From: Candidula unifasciata
Taxonomy: Eukaryota > Mollusca > Gastropoda > Stylommatophora > Geomitridae
Direction of reading: 5' to 3'
DNA: 64,000 bases
Assembly (NCBI GenBank): GCA_905116865.2
Contig: CAJHNH020007957.1
Span: 156,001 to 220,000, forward strand
The notes beneath the pieces are model-generated. The model worked only from the letters and a program-made list of their open reading frames with translations, made no database searches and was not told the DNA's origin. Position numbers and translations under genes: made by a program. Below are positions 15,401 to 30,400 of the stretch, one piece after another (within the stretch, counting starts at the first letter, position 1; every line of letters begins with the position of its first letter).

Positions 15401-18400
15401 AGGATAATAAGCCTGGTAAAGAAAATCTTAGACTTAGAAAGCCAAAATTGTTGGGATCATTTAAGGTGTAACTAATCAAGTCACAGTAAGCTACTTGATA
15501 CAGGTCAATAACATCATTGGATGCCTGGCTCTCTAGCGTAGTTGGCTAAACCGGATTGCGCGGAGGCCGGTGGTCGAACTCTTTGTGGTCCGGGTTCACT
15601 CCCGGGGGTAGGCAGAAAAGCCACATTTCTCCCAGATTTAGGGTATTTACAATGGAATCAAGGCTGAAAGGTTGCGATATCCATAATACGGAGCCTAAGG
15701 GTTAACAACTCATGGCTTCTGGATACTAAAACAAACAAACAAACATCACTGGATTACCCGCTCCTCCATGTTCTTGGCTCCCAGCAAGAGATCAGACTTG
15801 ACTGTTTCCACTCTGGTTTCTGACACTTGCTCTGTGACATCATCGCCGTCTGCTGCGGACTGAAGCAGAGATACCACACTTCCTCTGTGAACTTCTAAAC
15901 GAGACGCTGAACTCTGATTCCCCTGAGCAGGATGAGAACCTCTGTCTGATTGGTCAATACTATCTGAAATAATGAATCAACGGATGTCTTTTAAATCAGA
16001 AAAAGAAATTTGTAACCATGGAAATGAAATGCAAGTGTTTTTAATTCACTCATCAAATCACAAGAAACAGACAAATCTTCTCACTCTGCATTCATCCTTA
16101 AAAGGCAGCTGGCACACTGTGTTCTAAGTGGCAGAGGGGCTACTCCTGCAACCCGACACTTCCATTTTTTACAACCCTTAAATTGCCACCTCTGACAACA
16201 TGCTTGTTGGAGAGCAGAAGGTCTACCACCCCCACTTCTGCATGCACCTTTAAAAGGATGGTTGGTACAGTGATGTGGTTTACAGCTAGAATGTGATTTC
16301 TGCATTTTCCAGCCCAACACATCAAATTTTAACAAATCCTTAACTAGCCATCATTTATCTTCTTCTGCTTCTTCTTTTTCTTCTTCTTCTTCTTCTTCTT
16401 CTTCTTCTTTGTGCTCGCCAGCTGAAAACTCTGGAGGAAAGTTCTGGTTGTTCATCCCAGAACTTGAGTATTGTGTGCACATCCATTTGACACTCTGGCT
16501 TATCTGTAAACAGTCTGTCAGTTCTGAGGCAGATGCCCTCCGACTTCGAAGCAAACCCATAATTAGTCGACTCTTATGACATGCTTGTGAGGGAGGCATC
16601 ATATCTATTCTGTTTTTTCCCCCAGAATGGGCCCTGGAACCCACACGGGAAGAGCCATCATTTATGACATGCCTGGGAAGGAGCAGTGGGTGTAATCTTA
16701 TTTCTCCTCAACAGGAACTCTGGAACCCACATTGGGATTTTTTAATTACAGACTTAATTTGCTTTTCTATCTGTCCTTGCTATTCTTTTGCATTTTTCTC
16801 AGAAACATAATTTTCACTGCCGTTAGATGTTTCATGGCATATCTGCTTATTTGATATACATTTGTAACTGTGTGAGTTATTAAATCACCTGAATCTAGGG
16901 ATGAATTATGACTTAGGTTATGGGATGAATTATGAGTTAGGTTATGGGATGAATTATGAGTTAGGCTATCTTCATGTAAATCAGGACATGTCCACAGGTG
17001 CTCGGATTCCCCCTTCAACAGAAACATCAGAGTTCTGTGGATTCTAGTGCCAGTCCTATGCTGGCTAACATGACATCTTGTTGTAAAATTATTGCAGGGA
17101 TGTACAATAGTGGCTTTCCTCAGCCAACCCTCAGTGTGACGGAAGCCAAGGGATGTTTTTTCTCAGCTCTTTCAATCCCAGACAGTTGTTACGTCAGTAC
17201 GTTGCATATTACAGTTTGTGTACTACAGAATAACAATAACTGAGTCCCGCTGAGTTTAAATAATAAAACATAGGACACAATGTGTTAAAGTAATATTTGA
17301 GATACAGTGGATAAACATGGTAGAAAAGTGAGACAGAAGACATTCAGAAATCCGAACCATGTATTGAGTCATCGATTAATGTACTGAACGAGTTAAGAGA
17401 GACAATACTTGCAGATTTCAATCACATAGACAATACTTGCAGATTTCAATCACATAGACAATACTTGCAGATTTCAATCACATAGACAATACTTGCAGAT
17501 TTCAATCACATAGACAATACTTGCAGATTTCAATCACATTCATGATAGCCAATAAGTAAATTTCTCTTACCTGTGCCTGTAGCAGCATGTGCCATCATGC
17601 CGTGTGCTGGCGAGGTCATCAACACTCCGCGACTTGGGGACTTCTGAAGGGAGTTAACTACCGCCTGCTGACTTAATGCAGGGGACATCACTCCAGACTG
17701 GGCTTGACTTGGAGTTGGGGAATCACCATTTAGAGTGATCATTCTCACAAACCGCATCTGGTCAATGGTCAGTTCTGCTTGTGCATATTTGGTAAGCAAA
17801 TTACTGTAGTCTTTCTGTAGATGCTGGAACAATTCAGTTGCCTGTTTGCGCTTTAGAGCTTCTTGTGTCAGGCGGTCATGCAGAAGCTTTGTCGACTCGT
17901 GAATGTTTTCTGGTTTATCAGTCTTCTCCTCTTCAACAACTTCTTTTTCATAACTTACACCACGCACACTTTTAGAATCAGATTCATGATTTGGCTTTAC
18001 AGGTTCTTGTTTGGTTGCAATCTTATTTGGTTGAATATTTTTGGCTCTAAATGACTGACTTGGCTCCGAGCTGCTTGGTTGTGGCAGAAGACGTCTCTGA
18101 TGTGGTTTCTCAAGATTTTTTTGAGCTCTTTGTTTTTCATCAGAAAAGTTTGCCTGGGAATTTATGCTGGCCAGTTGTACTGGAACAGCTTTCTGTGAGC
18201 TCCTTTGTCTGGCAGAAGATGCTTCTGACGCCACTGATACATGGCTAGTTCTAGATGATGGACGAGAGCCAGAAGGAAAAGCCTCAGAGTAAAAGTATCT
18301 GGCATCATTCAACATTTCTCCATGACCAGCAGGCCCTGTGCTTGAAGTGCCAGATTGGTTTTCAGCTGTTGTATTTTTTTGTTCAGTAGTTTGACCAAAT

Positions 18401-21400
18401 GACATATTTACTCTACTCTCAGTGCTGCTTTCTTCTGAATGCAGCAACTTTTCTCCCCTGGCATTTTCTTTAGACTGAACAGGAAAAATATGGCCACTAA
18501 CATAGTCAAATACATCCTCATTTTCTCTGACCAAATTCTGCGGTGTAGTTTTGCCATTACCTTCAACGTCTTCATAAATGTTATCATCATTATTATCAGC
18601 CTCATCAAAAAAGCTGCTGATATCCTGAGAGCTGGGCTGAGAATAAGGGAAGCTACTCTGCTTAAATTGTGATCCTCTTCCGCTAACCTTTCTTCTCTCC
18701 TCATTCTCTTCTTCTTCCTTTCTCAGTTCATATTCTAAATACTCTCCAATCAAATCTTTTCTGTCTCTAATATTTCCATCACCTTCAATATGAGATGCCA
18801 AGTGTAATTCTGTTTCATCAGATTCGTTGATAGAATCTCTGGAAAGATCAACTCCATCGATGAGAACCCCAAGGTCATGTAGCTGCTTGTAATAGTCATC
18901 AGAGAACAGTTGACTTCGGCTCAAGTCTTCCATATAGTGGCCTGTTGTTTCCTGTGGTAGTTAAAAGATCATTTAAAAAAGTAGATCAGTGCGAGGGACA
19001 AAAACAAAATGCTTTACAAAAATTCTTGATGTGTTTCCAAGCCCCATTTGCAGCAGGAAAAAAAGAAAGAAAAGACCCAGTGCCCCTCTAACAAGCATGT
19101 CATAAAAGGCAATTAATTATGGGTTTTCTGAAATCAAATGTGTTGAGCTGAAAGGTGTAGATATTACAGCCTAGCTGTAAACCACAACACAACATGCCAA
19201 CTATCCTTTTATGGGTAAACACAGAAGAAGAAAAGAAGAAGATGCAGATAATAATAATAATAATAGTAATAAAAATAATAATAATAGTAATAAAAATAAT
19301 AATAATAATATTTATGTAGCTTGATTACCTTTGCAAGCAAACATACATTTGGGATTATGATCTTCAGTATATTTCACCAATCATTACCCAGACAAACTAA
19401 AAGTAAGATGGTTTATAACATGTCTACCATTGTTCTTGTACATTCAGCAATAATTTGCTGTTATCTGTTAGAGTTGGGCACTCAAGGTGGTGATGTTTGA
19501 CAGCCTCATTATGAAATCAAATCATAGGACAGAGGAATAATATAATATTGGAATGCTGGCATGTAAATGTGAACGCTAAAAGAACACTGTTCAACACAAT
19601 ATTCTTACCAACATTTCGCTATCAATGTCAAACATGGACACTGTATCCAGATGACAGAAAAACTAGTCACGACAGAAATGATATGTTTACATATCATACT
19701 AGGTGTAATAAGGAAATGTCGACTTAGAAATTATGGTATCAGGCGGAGAGGCAGCAAAAAACCAACACTGAACTTGATCAGTAGACAACAGATCAAAGGG
19801 TTTGGCCATGTATCAATATTGACAACAGACAGGGAACCACAGAAAGCATGGAAACAGCGGTAATAGATCTAGATTTTGACCACACAGAAAATAGACTGCA
19901 GAAATATCAGAGACACAGAGAAATACGAAGCAAACAAAAGGGTCCGTTCCAAAGATCTCTTCCTGCCCTGATGCAGCAAGGCATTCCAGGAGTAGAGAAA
20001 AGAAGAGGATGAAATGTATGAAGCAGACACTTGAGAATATGTTATGCCTGAATTATAAACATCATCCTCCTCCTCCTGCTGTGTCATCATAAGTCAATTT
20101 AGGCTCACAGTCTGTTCGTCCATTCCCTTTTATACAGTGCAATCCTTTCGATACCAGGATTAGAATTCAGTCCAGCATGGATTAGATAGTGAACGTCTAT
20201 ATGAAGAGGTGCAGCAACTTGCATGGCATGTAGAAAAATGGCAGCTGAACAGCGAAGACAGGCTAGAAAGATCTGTAGAACAGACCCTGTATAAACTGTT
20301 CCACGTCATCACTGTCCTAGCTCCTTCCTAGCCTGTACTAGGCTTACAAGTTACCTCCACACTCACAATCAGCTACAGCTTCATGATGAATGGAAGAAAG
20401 CATGAACTTCATCACTTGTGATGGATGAATAAAATGAAGTGCAAACACTGAAACTAAAATACTTCATCATCATTTTACTGTGCCATTATGGGTCAAAGAG
20501 AGTAAAAATAAAGTACTTTTTCTCGCTAGTGACACACTGGGCATATGAGTCTAGACGCATAATTGTATATACCAATCAGCCATCAATGTTTGATGTCATC
20601 AATAGCATGCCAACTGCCTTTGCTTCCCTATTTTAGGCTGGGTCAACCAGAGAATCATTGCCATTGGTTAAAATGATCTGATGTGAACCCACAACCTTTC
20701 ATTTCATTAACCACAGCTCTAGCTACAACGCCACAATGGGCACAAGCACACAGAGGCTGGTAATTTATTCTTTCATTAATGGGTTGTAATATAATAAATA
20801 TAATCAAAGCCAGCATCGTCATCATTTGTCCTACATGAACTCTGTGCACCGCACACACATTTTTCTGGCAGGTGAGGTTTAAACTTTTGAGCCAGATAAA
20901 CCTGGCAACTAACCCCCCAGATCAGAACACTCTTACCTTCTGGTCATTTCTAATGGATAATTCAGCTTCATAGTCATGCGGTTTATCAAGAGTGCTGTCC
21001 CCTGGATCTAGGAAACCCAGGAATGAAGATTTGTGTCTGTGGGTAGGGCTGATTACATCATATTTCTCGATCTGTCTGACAAAGTTGATGTCCTCTTTAG
21101 AAGCCTGTGGAGTTTTAACAAGAATTAATGTCAAAATTTCATGTAACTTGCGAATTTCTTAAAATCTGACCTATGAACTGTTACGCTACTACATGCTACT
21201 AGATACAGTAAGCATTTCACATGAACATACAAGCAGCCATTTTTGATGGTTCATGTAGGGTCTTCATTTTAACTACAAACAATTGACATAAGTGACAGAG
21301 TTAATAAAAGACCATCAGTATTTCTGGTTTGTGCTACATATTTTATGTCTTTTATCACCCATGACCAACATAAGACAGACATAGAAATAATATACAATAT

Positions 21401-24400
21401 CAACTGTGGACACAGACACATAAATAGCGTCAAAGATCAGAATTTGAGAGACGCAGAAAAAACTGCATAAGATCAACACACAAGAGTCACAGATTTAGGA
21501 CACAAGATCAACATGTAGCAGTCACAGACACAAGATCAACATGTAGCAGTCACAGACACAAGATCAACATGTAGCAGTCACAGACACAAGATCAACATGT
21601 AGCAGTCACAGACACAAGATCAACATGTAGCAGTCACAGACACAAGATCAACATGTGGCAGTCACAGAAATAGTGAACAAGACCAGCATTGGACAAACAT
21701 AGAAAAGATGTAAAAACCAACACTGTAGAGCCACAGAAATAGTGTAAAAAATCAGCATTGTAGAGCCACAGAAATAAGTGTAAAAAATCAACATTGTAGA
21801 GCCACAGAAATAAGTGTAAAAAATCAACATTGTAGAGCCACAGAAATAGTGTAAAAAATCAAACACTGTAGAGCCACAGAAATAGTGTAAAAACCAACAC
21901 TGTAGAGCCACAGAAAGAAGTGTAAAAAACCAACATTGAAAAGCCATAGAAACAGTGTAAAAAACAACAACATTCAAGAACCATAGAAACAGTGTAAAAA
22001 CCAACAATGGAGAGACACAGGAATAGCAGAGAAGTTCAAGTGAAGCCAGAGTCAGAAACAGAAACAAAAGCAACACTAAACAGACACAGCAAAAGTAAAC
22101 AAATTGCCATTGCCAGTTGTCCAAGAAAAATTCCAAATTTGATCCTCTTTCAGCCGCCAGAGGGCCTGCTATATCGAAGAAGGGTCCTTTGCTGTCTTAT
22201 ACGGTTTCCTTTTATTTGTGGTGTGTAGACACACCTGATATTATTGTTGTTTGCTTCCTTGCTGTGCAGCGTTGTTTGCGGTTTTGGGTTCTGGTGTGAT
22301 CCAGATCTCTTTGCGATGATATTGAAGGGTACTAGCTGACTGTTGCTGGTGCTAAGTAAACAAATGCTGGAGAGACACATAAATAGTGCACAAAACCACC
22401 ATTGAAAGGACACAGAAACAGGAGACCAGATCAAGTAAGAACAGACAGAAATAGTGCCAAATACTTATCTTGAATAAACATAGAAACAAAACATCAGTGA
22501 AGTAAGTAAAGAACTTTTTCCATGCCTCAAAGTGATTTTTATACACTGTGCATGTACAGTAATTTTACAAACCAGCTAGCACACAGTTTCAGATGTGGCC
22601 AGACTTTGCCATTTCCTGTTACTTTCCTGGAATTTTCTGGTGCCCATTTTAAGCCAGGCTGACTGGGAAGTGCAATTGAGTTATAAAAACAAACACACCC
22701 AACAGAACATAAGACTATAAAAAATAGCAGGCAAAAGTGCTAGTCACCGTTAATCATCACTACCCTCATACACAAAAAAAAAACAGGCTCTACATAATGT
22801 AGGCAGAAAGGTGAGAGAGAGGTAAAATCTGTGTACACAAGAGAGCTGAATAGCAGATCAAGAAGACAATGGAGAGATATATCACGGCAGATGATATCTG
22901 CAGCAAGGAACCACAAGGTTCAGAGTGCAACATAAGAAGAAAGGTGGTAGAGGAGCAGCTGAAAACTAGGCTCTAATGTGAAAAGTCTGGTCCGATCCCT
23001 GGTAAAGTACTTGAGGCTTTTTCTGTCTGAAGCAAAAATAAGCATCATAATCTGCACAGTCCATAGTGACTGCACCGACCAAATGTCCCTATATTGTCAG
23101 GGGCAACCCCCCCCCCCCCCTCCACCCCACCCTTTTTATTCATCTTAAATTATCCTTAAAAGTAGTACATATAAGCACAAATGGCAGAAAGTTGGTTTAA
23201 AAAAAGCACAACCGACCTCTAGCTCGCTGATGTTAATACTCTCATCATGTCCAAGGAGGGGGTCCTCTCCCAGACTGTTCTTCCAAAGGTGCAAGGTGGA
23301 GGTTCCTGATTGGTGGTCTCCTCCTCCAATCCCTGAATCAGTCCACCGACCTTGAACTACAGGTTGGTAGATGTCAATATCATCTTGGATAATTCCATCA
23401 TCATCTATTATGAGACTTGCCCCTTGCAACGGAAAAACAAATTATACTGGCCGTGTAAGAGCCGGACAGAGTTGAGCAAAACTGATTTAATAATAGACAT
23501 TACAGTGCTCAAGAAGTTTCCAAAAGCGCTCCATGACCATCTTCAGCAGCAAGTAGCATAAAGGTATGATATCTGCATCTAATTAACATGCCCCTCCCTT
23601 CCATCTGCATCTAATTAACATGCTTCTCCCCCCCCCCCCAAAAAAAAAATTATTGGTTCCTAATTCTGTCTTCTTGAAAACATTTCTCCTCCTCCTCCTG
23701 TTGCTGCTGCTACTTCTTCGTTTTCGTTTTTTCCTTCACTTTTTTATTCTTTATCACATTCACCCGCTGTAAACTCCAGTGGAAAATTATGGCTGTTTGT
23801 CCACCTCTAGAATGTACTGTTCCAAACATGAGTTTTGCGTGCACATCCATTTTACAGATCCTATATTATTTATACGTAGACTGTTGGTTTCTTGCCTCTT
23901 AGGCAGGTGCCCTCCAACTTTGAAGAAAGCCCCTAATTAGTCGACTCTTATGACATGCTTGTTGGTAAGGCAGCAGGTCTATTCTTGTTTTCCCCACAAT
24001 TGGGCCCCAAAACTCGCAGGGGGTTCTTCACTGACTGCCAGCTCTGGTGGAAAGTTCTGCTTACTATCCACTTCTGGACTTTTAGTCTTGTTCCAGAGTT
24101 TGAGTTCTGCGGGCAAATCCATTTTACAGATTTAACTTATTTGTATGCAGACTTGGGTCTTCACCTCTTGTGCAGTTGCCTCAGACTTTGAAGGAAAAAA
24201 TCCCTTATTAGCCTACTTTTAAAACAATGATCGTTAGAGGTAGGCAGTGGGTCTATTCTTGTTCTACCAAAGAAGGGCCCCGGAATCCACACGGAGAGAA
24301 AACATATTTTTGGTCTTTTAATGAGTTCAACCATTTTAGGGAGTTCCTCTGTTTTCTCCATTCAGCTAGGAGTTTGGTTGATTTAGTGAGCAAGTAAATA

Positions 24401-27400
24401 TTTTTGTTTTATATTTTCTGTACAAACAACAACAGTGTGAGACATAAAACAGTAATATGAAAAACACAACCATTTGAGAAACAGTGGATAGTTAATTTCT
24501 GGAGATAAATATGTTGTAAATATGACCAGGAAGGAGGCAACTTGTAAAGTGACTAGGGCATAAAATAACAAATAATGAATCCATATATCAGAGGTGTTAA
24601 ACAATAGGATAACTTGGCATGGGTTGTGGAGAGGAGTCCGAGACAGAACAGGACAATAATAACAGAACCACTAGTATCTCTGATATTGCTGCTGAAAGTA
24701 ACAAACTCATTATGATCACCGCTACTATCTCTGATATTGCTGCTGAAAGTAACAAACTCATTATGATCACCGCTACTATCTCTGATATTGCTGCTGAAAG
24801 TAACAAACTCATTATGATCACCACTACTATCTCTGATATTGCTGCTGAAAGTAACAAACTCATTATGATCACCGCTACTATCTCTGATATTGCTGCTGAA
24901 AGTAACAAACTCATTATGATCACCACTAGTATCTCTGATATTGCTGCTGAAAGTAACAAACTCATTATGATCACCACTAGTATCTCTGATATTGCTGCTG
25001 AAAGTAACAAACTCATTATGATCACCACTAGTATCTCTGATATTGCTGCTGAAAGTAACAAACTCATTATGATCACCGCTACTATCTCTGATATTGCTGC
25101 TGAAAGTAACAAACTCATTATGATCACCGCTACTATCTCTGATATTGCTGCTGAAAGTAACAAACTCATTATGATCACCGCTACTATCTCTGATATTGCT
25201 GCTGAAAGTAACAAACTCATTATGATCACCACTAGTATCTCTGATATTGCTGCTGAAAGTAACAAACTCATTATGATCACCACTAGTATCTCTGATATTG
25301 CTGCTGAAAGTAACGAACTCATTGGGACTGAGCCTCGAGAGGCAGGGGGTAAGAAGTGTTGATGTTGTGGGTAGTGGGTTCCCCCCCTTACTTCACCCTA
25401 GGTCTAGTGAATATCTGTTCACGAAAGGAGCGTCCATTGTGGTGTCAGCCTCTTGACCTAGCAAAACCTCTCTTACCTCAAGACCATTGTGCGTGGCGAA
25501 GAGTCACAGCCTCCCCGAGGTAGTCCCGGTAACTGGGGGTGCGAATCCCCAGGCAAAACACAATGGATCTAGAGGAGCAAACCTCGATAATAAACCCGGT
25601 GCACCACACCGTACTGCCCCCTGTGGGAGGGAAGGAACCAGAGGTGTGCTGAACAGTCTTAGGAATGGAAACAAGTATGCTAACCCCCCTGAATACCGGA
25701 AACTATCGTGAAGGCACAGGGACTCAGGACGTGACGATCCAGTTGCCCCAACTACTCATGCTTAGGCCATGCTTAGAGACATGAAGAGCTCAGCGAAACC
25801 TGCAGGCAATCTGGTGGCGGGGAATGAGAACACTGTGAGCCCCACCTTAGCTACGTGTTAAAGGGAAAGGCAGAAACACAACCCATATTTCCTTTAGAAC
25901 TGGTACAGGGCATTTCTAGCTGCTGCCCGGGGAGGTAGGTAATCCACAGACACCCCAGCACCACAATGCCATGAATATGTCAAAATTTAAGAATACATAC
26001 GAGATCGGTCGTCGCCTCGTCTATCAAGGCCCGCGCCAGACAGTGGGAAACCAGGCTGTCATGTGCGAAAAATTGGCTACTGGAAAATTTGAAATAAATA
26101 GGGAAAACAGACACCCCAGGAGGAGGAAGAGTGGGAGGGAGAGCAAAAAGAACTCAGACAGCACAGCAAAAAATACACAGATGCTCAATATTCTGCAGCT
26201 GAACATCTGTGGAATAAGAAATAAGAAACTTGAACTTGCCAAACTGCTAAACAACCACAGGGTATACGTGGCTGCCCTACACGAAACCCTGCATAAAGAC
26301 TCTGATCTGCATCTCACTGGATATACTAGTTATGCCTGTAAGTGCAATGACTGCCGGGGCATAGTGACCTATATCAGAAATGACATACAAGGAGATGTAA
26401 CAATGCTGTCGACATCTCACCCTACAGATGTGCAAAAAAATAACTATCTGGCACAATGGAAGCAAATATACGATATACAACGTGTACAGCCCACCTCAGA
26501 CAACATGCAACATACCAGAACTATACAAGACACAGTACCATAAAACCCTTCTTGTTGGTGACTTCAACGGACACTCGCCACGTTGGGGTTACCCTGACTA
26601 CAATAGCACAGGGAAGTACATCAAAGATACTTGTGAAACAACTAACCTATTAGTGCTGCAGGACACAGAGTCTACACCTACACTGTTACACAGGGCCCAC
26701 CTATCTCTCAGCAGACCAGACCTGACCATCTGCTCATCCGACTTAGCAGACGCAAGCTATCCCCAAGTCCTGGACGACATAGGAAGTGACCACAAACCTA
26801 TACTCACAACTGTAAGCACCACCCCTAAATTACGCTTCGAGCAGAGAACCCGTTGGAATTTCCGAAAAGCAAACTGGAAACTATTTCAGGAAACATCTGA
26901 CTGCCTCCTGGGAAGAATTGACAACAGCTGTGTGGAAACTTTTTGTGAAGACATAACACAAGCAATCCTGAATGCAGCGTCGAAAGCCATCCCAAGGGGC
27001 AGCCGGAAGGCATATAAACCTTTTTGGAATCAAGAAATTCAAAATACTATATCTGAAAGGAATAAAGCAAGAATATTTCTCGAAACTGCACGTTCAACAG
27101 AAGCAAAGATCCAATACAATAAAGCATGTGCCAGAGTAAAGCTTGTAGTTAATAAGGCTAAAAGAGATAAATGGACAGAAACTTGCTCCAACTTAGACCT
27201 TAGACAGAATGGAAATAAAGCATGGACTTTAGTTAAAAACCTCTCCGGAGAAAGTAGAAGGGTGAACCCAAAACCAGTGACAGATGGGAGTAAGACAATC
27301 ACTGAAGACAAGAAGAAAGCAGAACATTTCAATCCATTATTTTGCCTCAGTTAACAGAGCAGGTAAGCTGTCAGAACTCAATAGAACACAGCTCTCTCAG

Positions 27401-30400
27401 TTGAAGAAACAAGAGAGAGCTCCAACAGCCAGCGACTCCCTTTTTGAAAATGAATTTAGCATGGATGAACTAGAGCAAGCCCTGAAGAAATTAAAACCTA
27501 GAAAATCTCCAGGCCCAGATAAGATCCACAACGAAATGCTGCTACATCTTGGCCGGTCTGGGAGAGAAGTAGTTCTCAGGCTTATTAATAAAACTTGGAG
27601 GTCAAGCAAACTTCCAAGGGCATGGAGGAATGCATATATCGTCCCCATCCTTAAAACCAAAAAGCCTCCAGATGACCCCAAAAGCTACCGCCCGATATCC
27701 TTAACATCATGCTTGGGCAAAGTTGCAGAAAGAATGATAAACAGGCGCTTATTTTGGTTCCTTGAGAGTTCTGGTGTTCTATGCCATGAACAGGCAGGCT
27801 TCAGAACCAACAGCTGCACAGAAGACCAGCTATTCAGACTGACACAAAGAATACATGATGGCTTCCAGAATAAGAAACACACAGTGGCAGTCTTTGTCGA
27901 CCTCCAGCAGGCCTATGACAGAGTATGGAGAAAAGGTCTCCTGATGAAGATGATGAGCATAGGAATACATGGCAGATTGTATAACTGGGTGAAATACTTC
28001 CTGATAGATAGAACAATCCAGACTAAGATGCACAACGCAATCTCTTCTAAAGAAGTCTTGGAGGAGGGCTTGCCACAAGGCTCATCATTGAGCTGTACAC
28101 TATTCCTAATCTTTATCAATGACCTGCCAGAACAAATCAAGGCCGAAAAAGCCTTGTACGCTGATGACCTAGCAATATGGCAGAGTCATGAAAATGTGGA
28201 AAGTGGAGCCCAAAGACTGAATGGAGACCTTAGAAGACTGCATGATTACTGCCAAAGATGGAAACTCAAGATTAACTGTGCAAAGACGGTCTACACAATT
28301 TTTACCAAAAGCCACCAAGTAGCAAGGAAGAATATTAACCTGAGTGAGGTTAGACAAACACCAAGTGATGAAAGAAGAGCATCCCACATACCTTGGAGTC
28401 ACACTTGACCCGCAGCTCAGCCTCAAGAACCATATTGAAAACATCAGGAATAAGGCATTGAGGCGGTTACAGTTATTAAAGAGACTTGCAGGTACATCAT
28501 GGGGATCAGACAAGGAAACTCTGAGGGGCTTATACCTAGGATATGTTCGCTCTGTGATAGAGTACAACAACTCACTGCTTACAACTTGTTCCAAAACTAA
28601 CCTAGAGACTCTTGACAGAGTACAAAATAATGCCCTCCGATTAATCTGCGGAGCTATGCAGTCTACACCAACTGCTGCATGTGAAATCCATACAAATGTG
28701 GAACCCCTCGGGTTGCAGAGAGAAAAAGCCACTTTAGAAATTTATGAAAGATGCGTTAGGAAAAATCGTAACCATCCTAATTGACATCTTGTAGAAAACT
28801 GGGAACCCAAACAAAGAATAAAGCACAAATCGGTTTTACACTGTGTTAATGAAATTCAGGACAGATACCACCTCCCAGAAAGACGTCAAGGAATTCAGAA
28901 TGTTGCAAAAAACCTACCACCACATGCTCGCTTTAAAGCTCCAGAAGTCCAAACTAAATTGGTAGGCGAGGAAACCAAACAGTCCGACCCAATCGCCCTT
29001 ATGAACTCATCACTAAAGACCGTTGATACTTACCCCCAAGAATGGATACATGTCTATACTGATGGATCAGCATTTAAAGCTACCATTAAAGCAGGTTACG
29101 GAATCTACATAGGTCATCCCGATGGATCTGTTGAAGAGATTTTTGATGCATGCGGGGAATTCTGTTCAAACTATGAAGCTGAAATAATTGCACTGGAAAC
29201 AGCAGTATACCACCTAAAGACTGTAATGGATGTTTACCCCTCAAAGGTCCAAAATATTGTCCTCTTCACAGATTCAATGTCTGCCCTTCAAGCTCTGGAG
29301 GGCAATGAACGCTGCAGAACTGACATAGCCAAGATAATCCTGGATGCCGATCAGCTTATTACCTCATACAACATCAGAATAGTGATGCAGTGGATTCCAG
29401 GTCACTCCGGCACACCAGGTAATGACAGAGCTGACAGATTGGCAAAGAAAGGAGCAACACAAGAACAACCACCTACAGCGACAACCCTCCAGACAGCAAA
29501 AACACTGATAAGAGCTATAAACAAAGAGACTTGGTTGAACAGATGGGCCATGGGAGACACTGGAAGAGAGGTTTATAGACATATGTCTGGCCCTGATCCT
29601 AATGACAGCATTAACCATCTAACAAGAAGGGACCAGGCCACCATCTTCAGACTTAGAACGCAACATACTCCACTCAATGGACACCTAAACAGAATACAGC
29701 CACAACACTCCCCAGAGTGCCAGCTATGTAACTACCCCTACGAAACTGTTGAACACCATCTCTTTGAGTGCCCAAAACTCAGTGAGACAAGAAGAACGCT
29801 ACTCCCTCCGAGACCAGACAAGTGGAACACCTTGTACGGAGGAAAAGAACAGCTTGTGAAAACATGCAAATTCCACTACATGGCATTGGGCCAAAGGGCG
29901 AAAGCTCATGCGCCGCTGGATCGATAACAACAACAACAACAACAACAAACTCATTATGATCACCGCTACTATCTCTGATATTGCTGCTGAAAGTAACAAA
30001 CTCATTATGATCACCACTAGTATCTCTGATATTGCTGCTGAAAGTAACAAACTCATTATGATCACCGCTACTATCTCTGATATTGCTGCTGAAAGTAACA
30101 AACTCATTATGATCACCGCTACTATCTCTGATATTGCTGCTGAAAGTAACAAACTCATTATGATCACCGCTAGTATCTCTGATATTGCTGCTGAAAGTAA
30201 CAAACTCATTATGATCACCGCTACTATCTCTGATATTGCTGCTGAAAGTAACAAACTCATTATGATCACCACTAGTATCTCTGATATTGCTGCTGAAAGT
30301 AACAAACTCATTATGATCACCACTAGTATCTCTGATATTGCTGCTGAAAGTAACAAACTCATTATGATCACCGCTACTATCTCTGATATTGCTGCTGAAA

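Larger units (their letters stand above)
25325..29945 (+). mobile_element. 4.6-kb RNase H-bearing LINE inserted in the 51-bp minisatellite
   Basis: One non-LTR retrotransposon with a leader (25325-25970), endonuclease, reverse transcriptase, RNase H and a C-terminal CCHC-like cluster, then an (AAC)n end at about 29925-29945. The left flank ends in aactcatt and the right flank resumes with aactcatt, an 8-bp or longer target-site duplication, though it lies inside a repeat. RNase H plus APE-type endonuclease places it near the I/Nimb/Jockey-like groups; the exact clade is not resolved. No separate gag-like ORF1 with zinc knuckles was seen, so the copy may be 5'-incomplete. Confidence 0.88.

Noticed and set aside
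24597..25362. Plus and minus frames of about 240 codons over the 51-bp array
   Set aside because: The unit is a multiple of three with no stops, so the frames follow automatically. Kept only as an intron-retention idea next to exon 1.
25325..25400. HDV-like self-cleaving ribozyme at the LINE 5' end
   Set aside because: The first bases did not pair with a suitable downstream strand to give the required nested pseudoknot; left only as a computational check.
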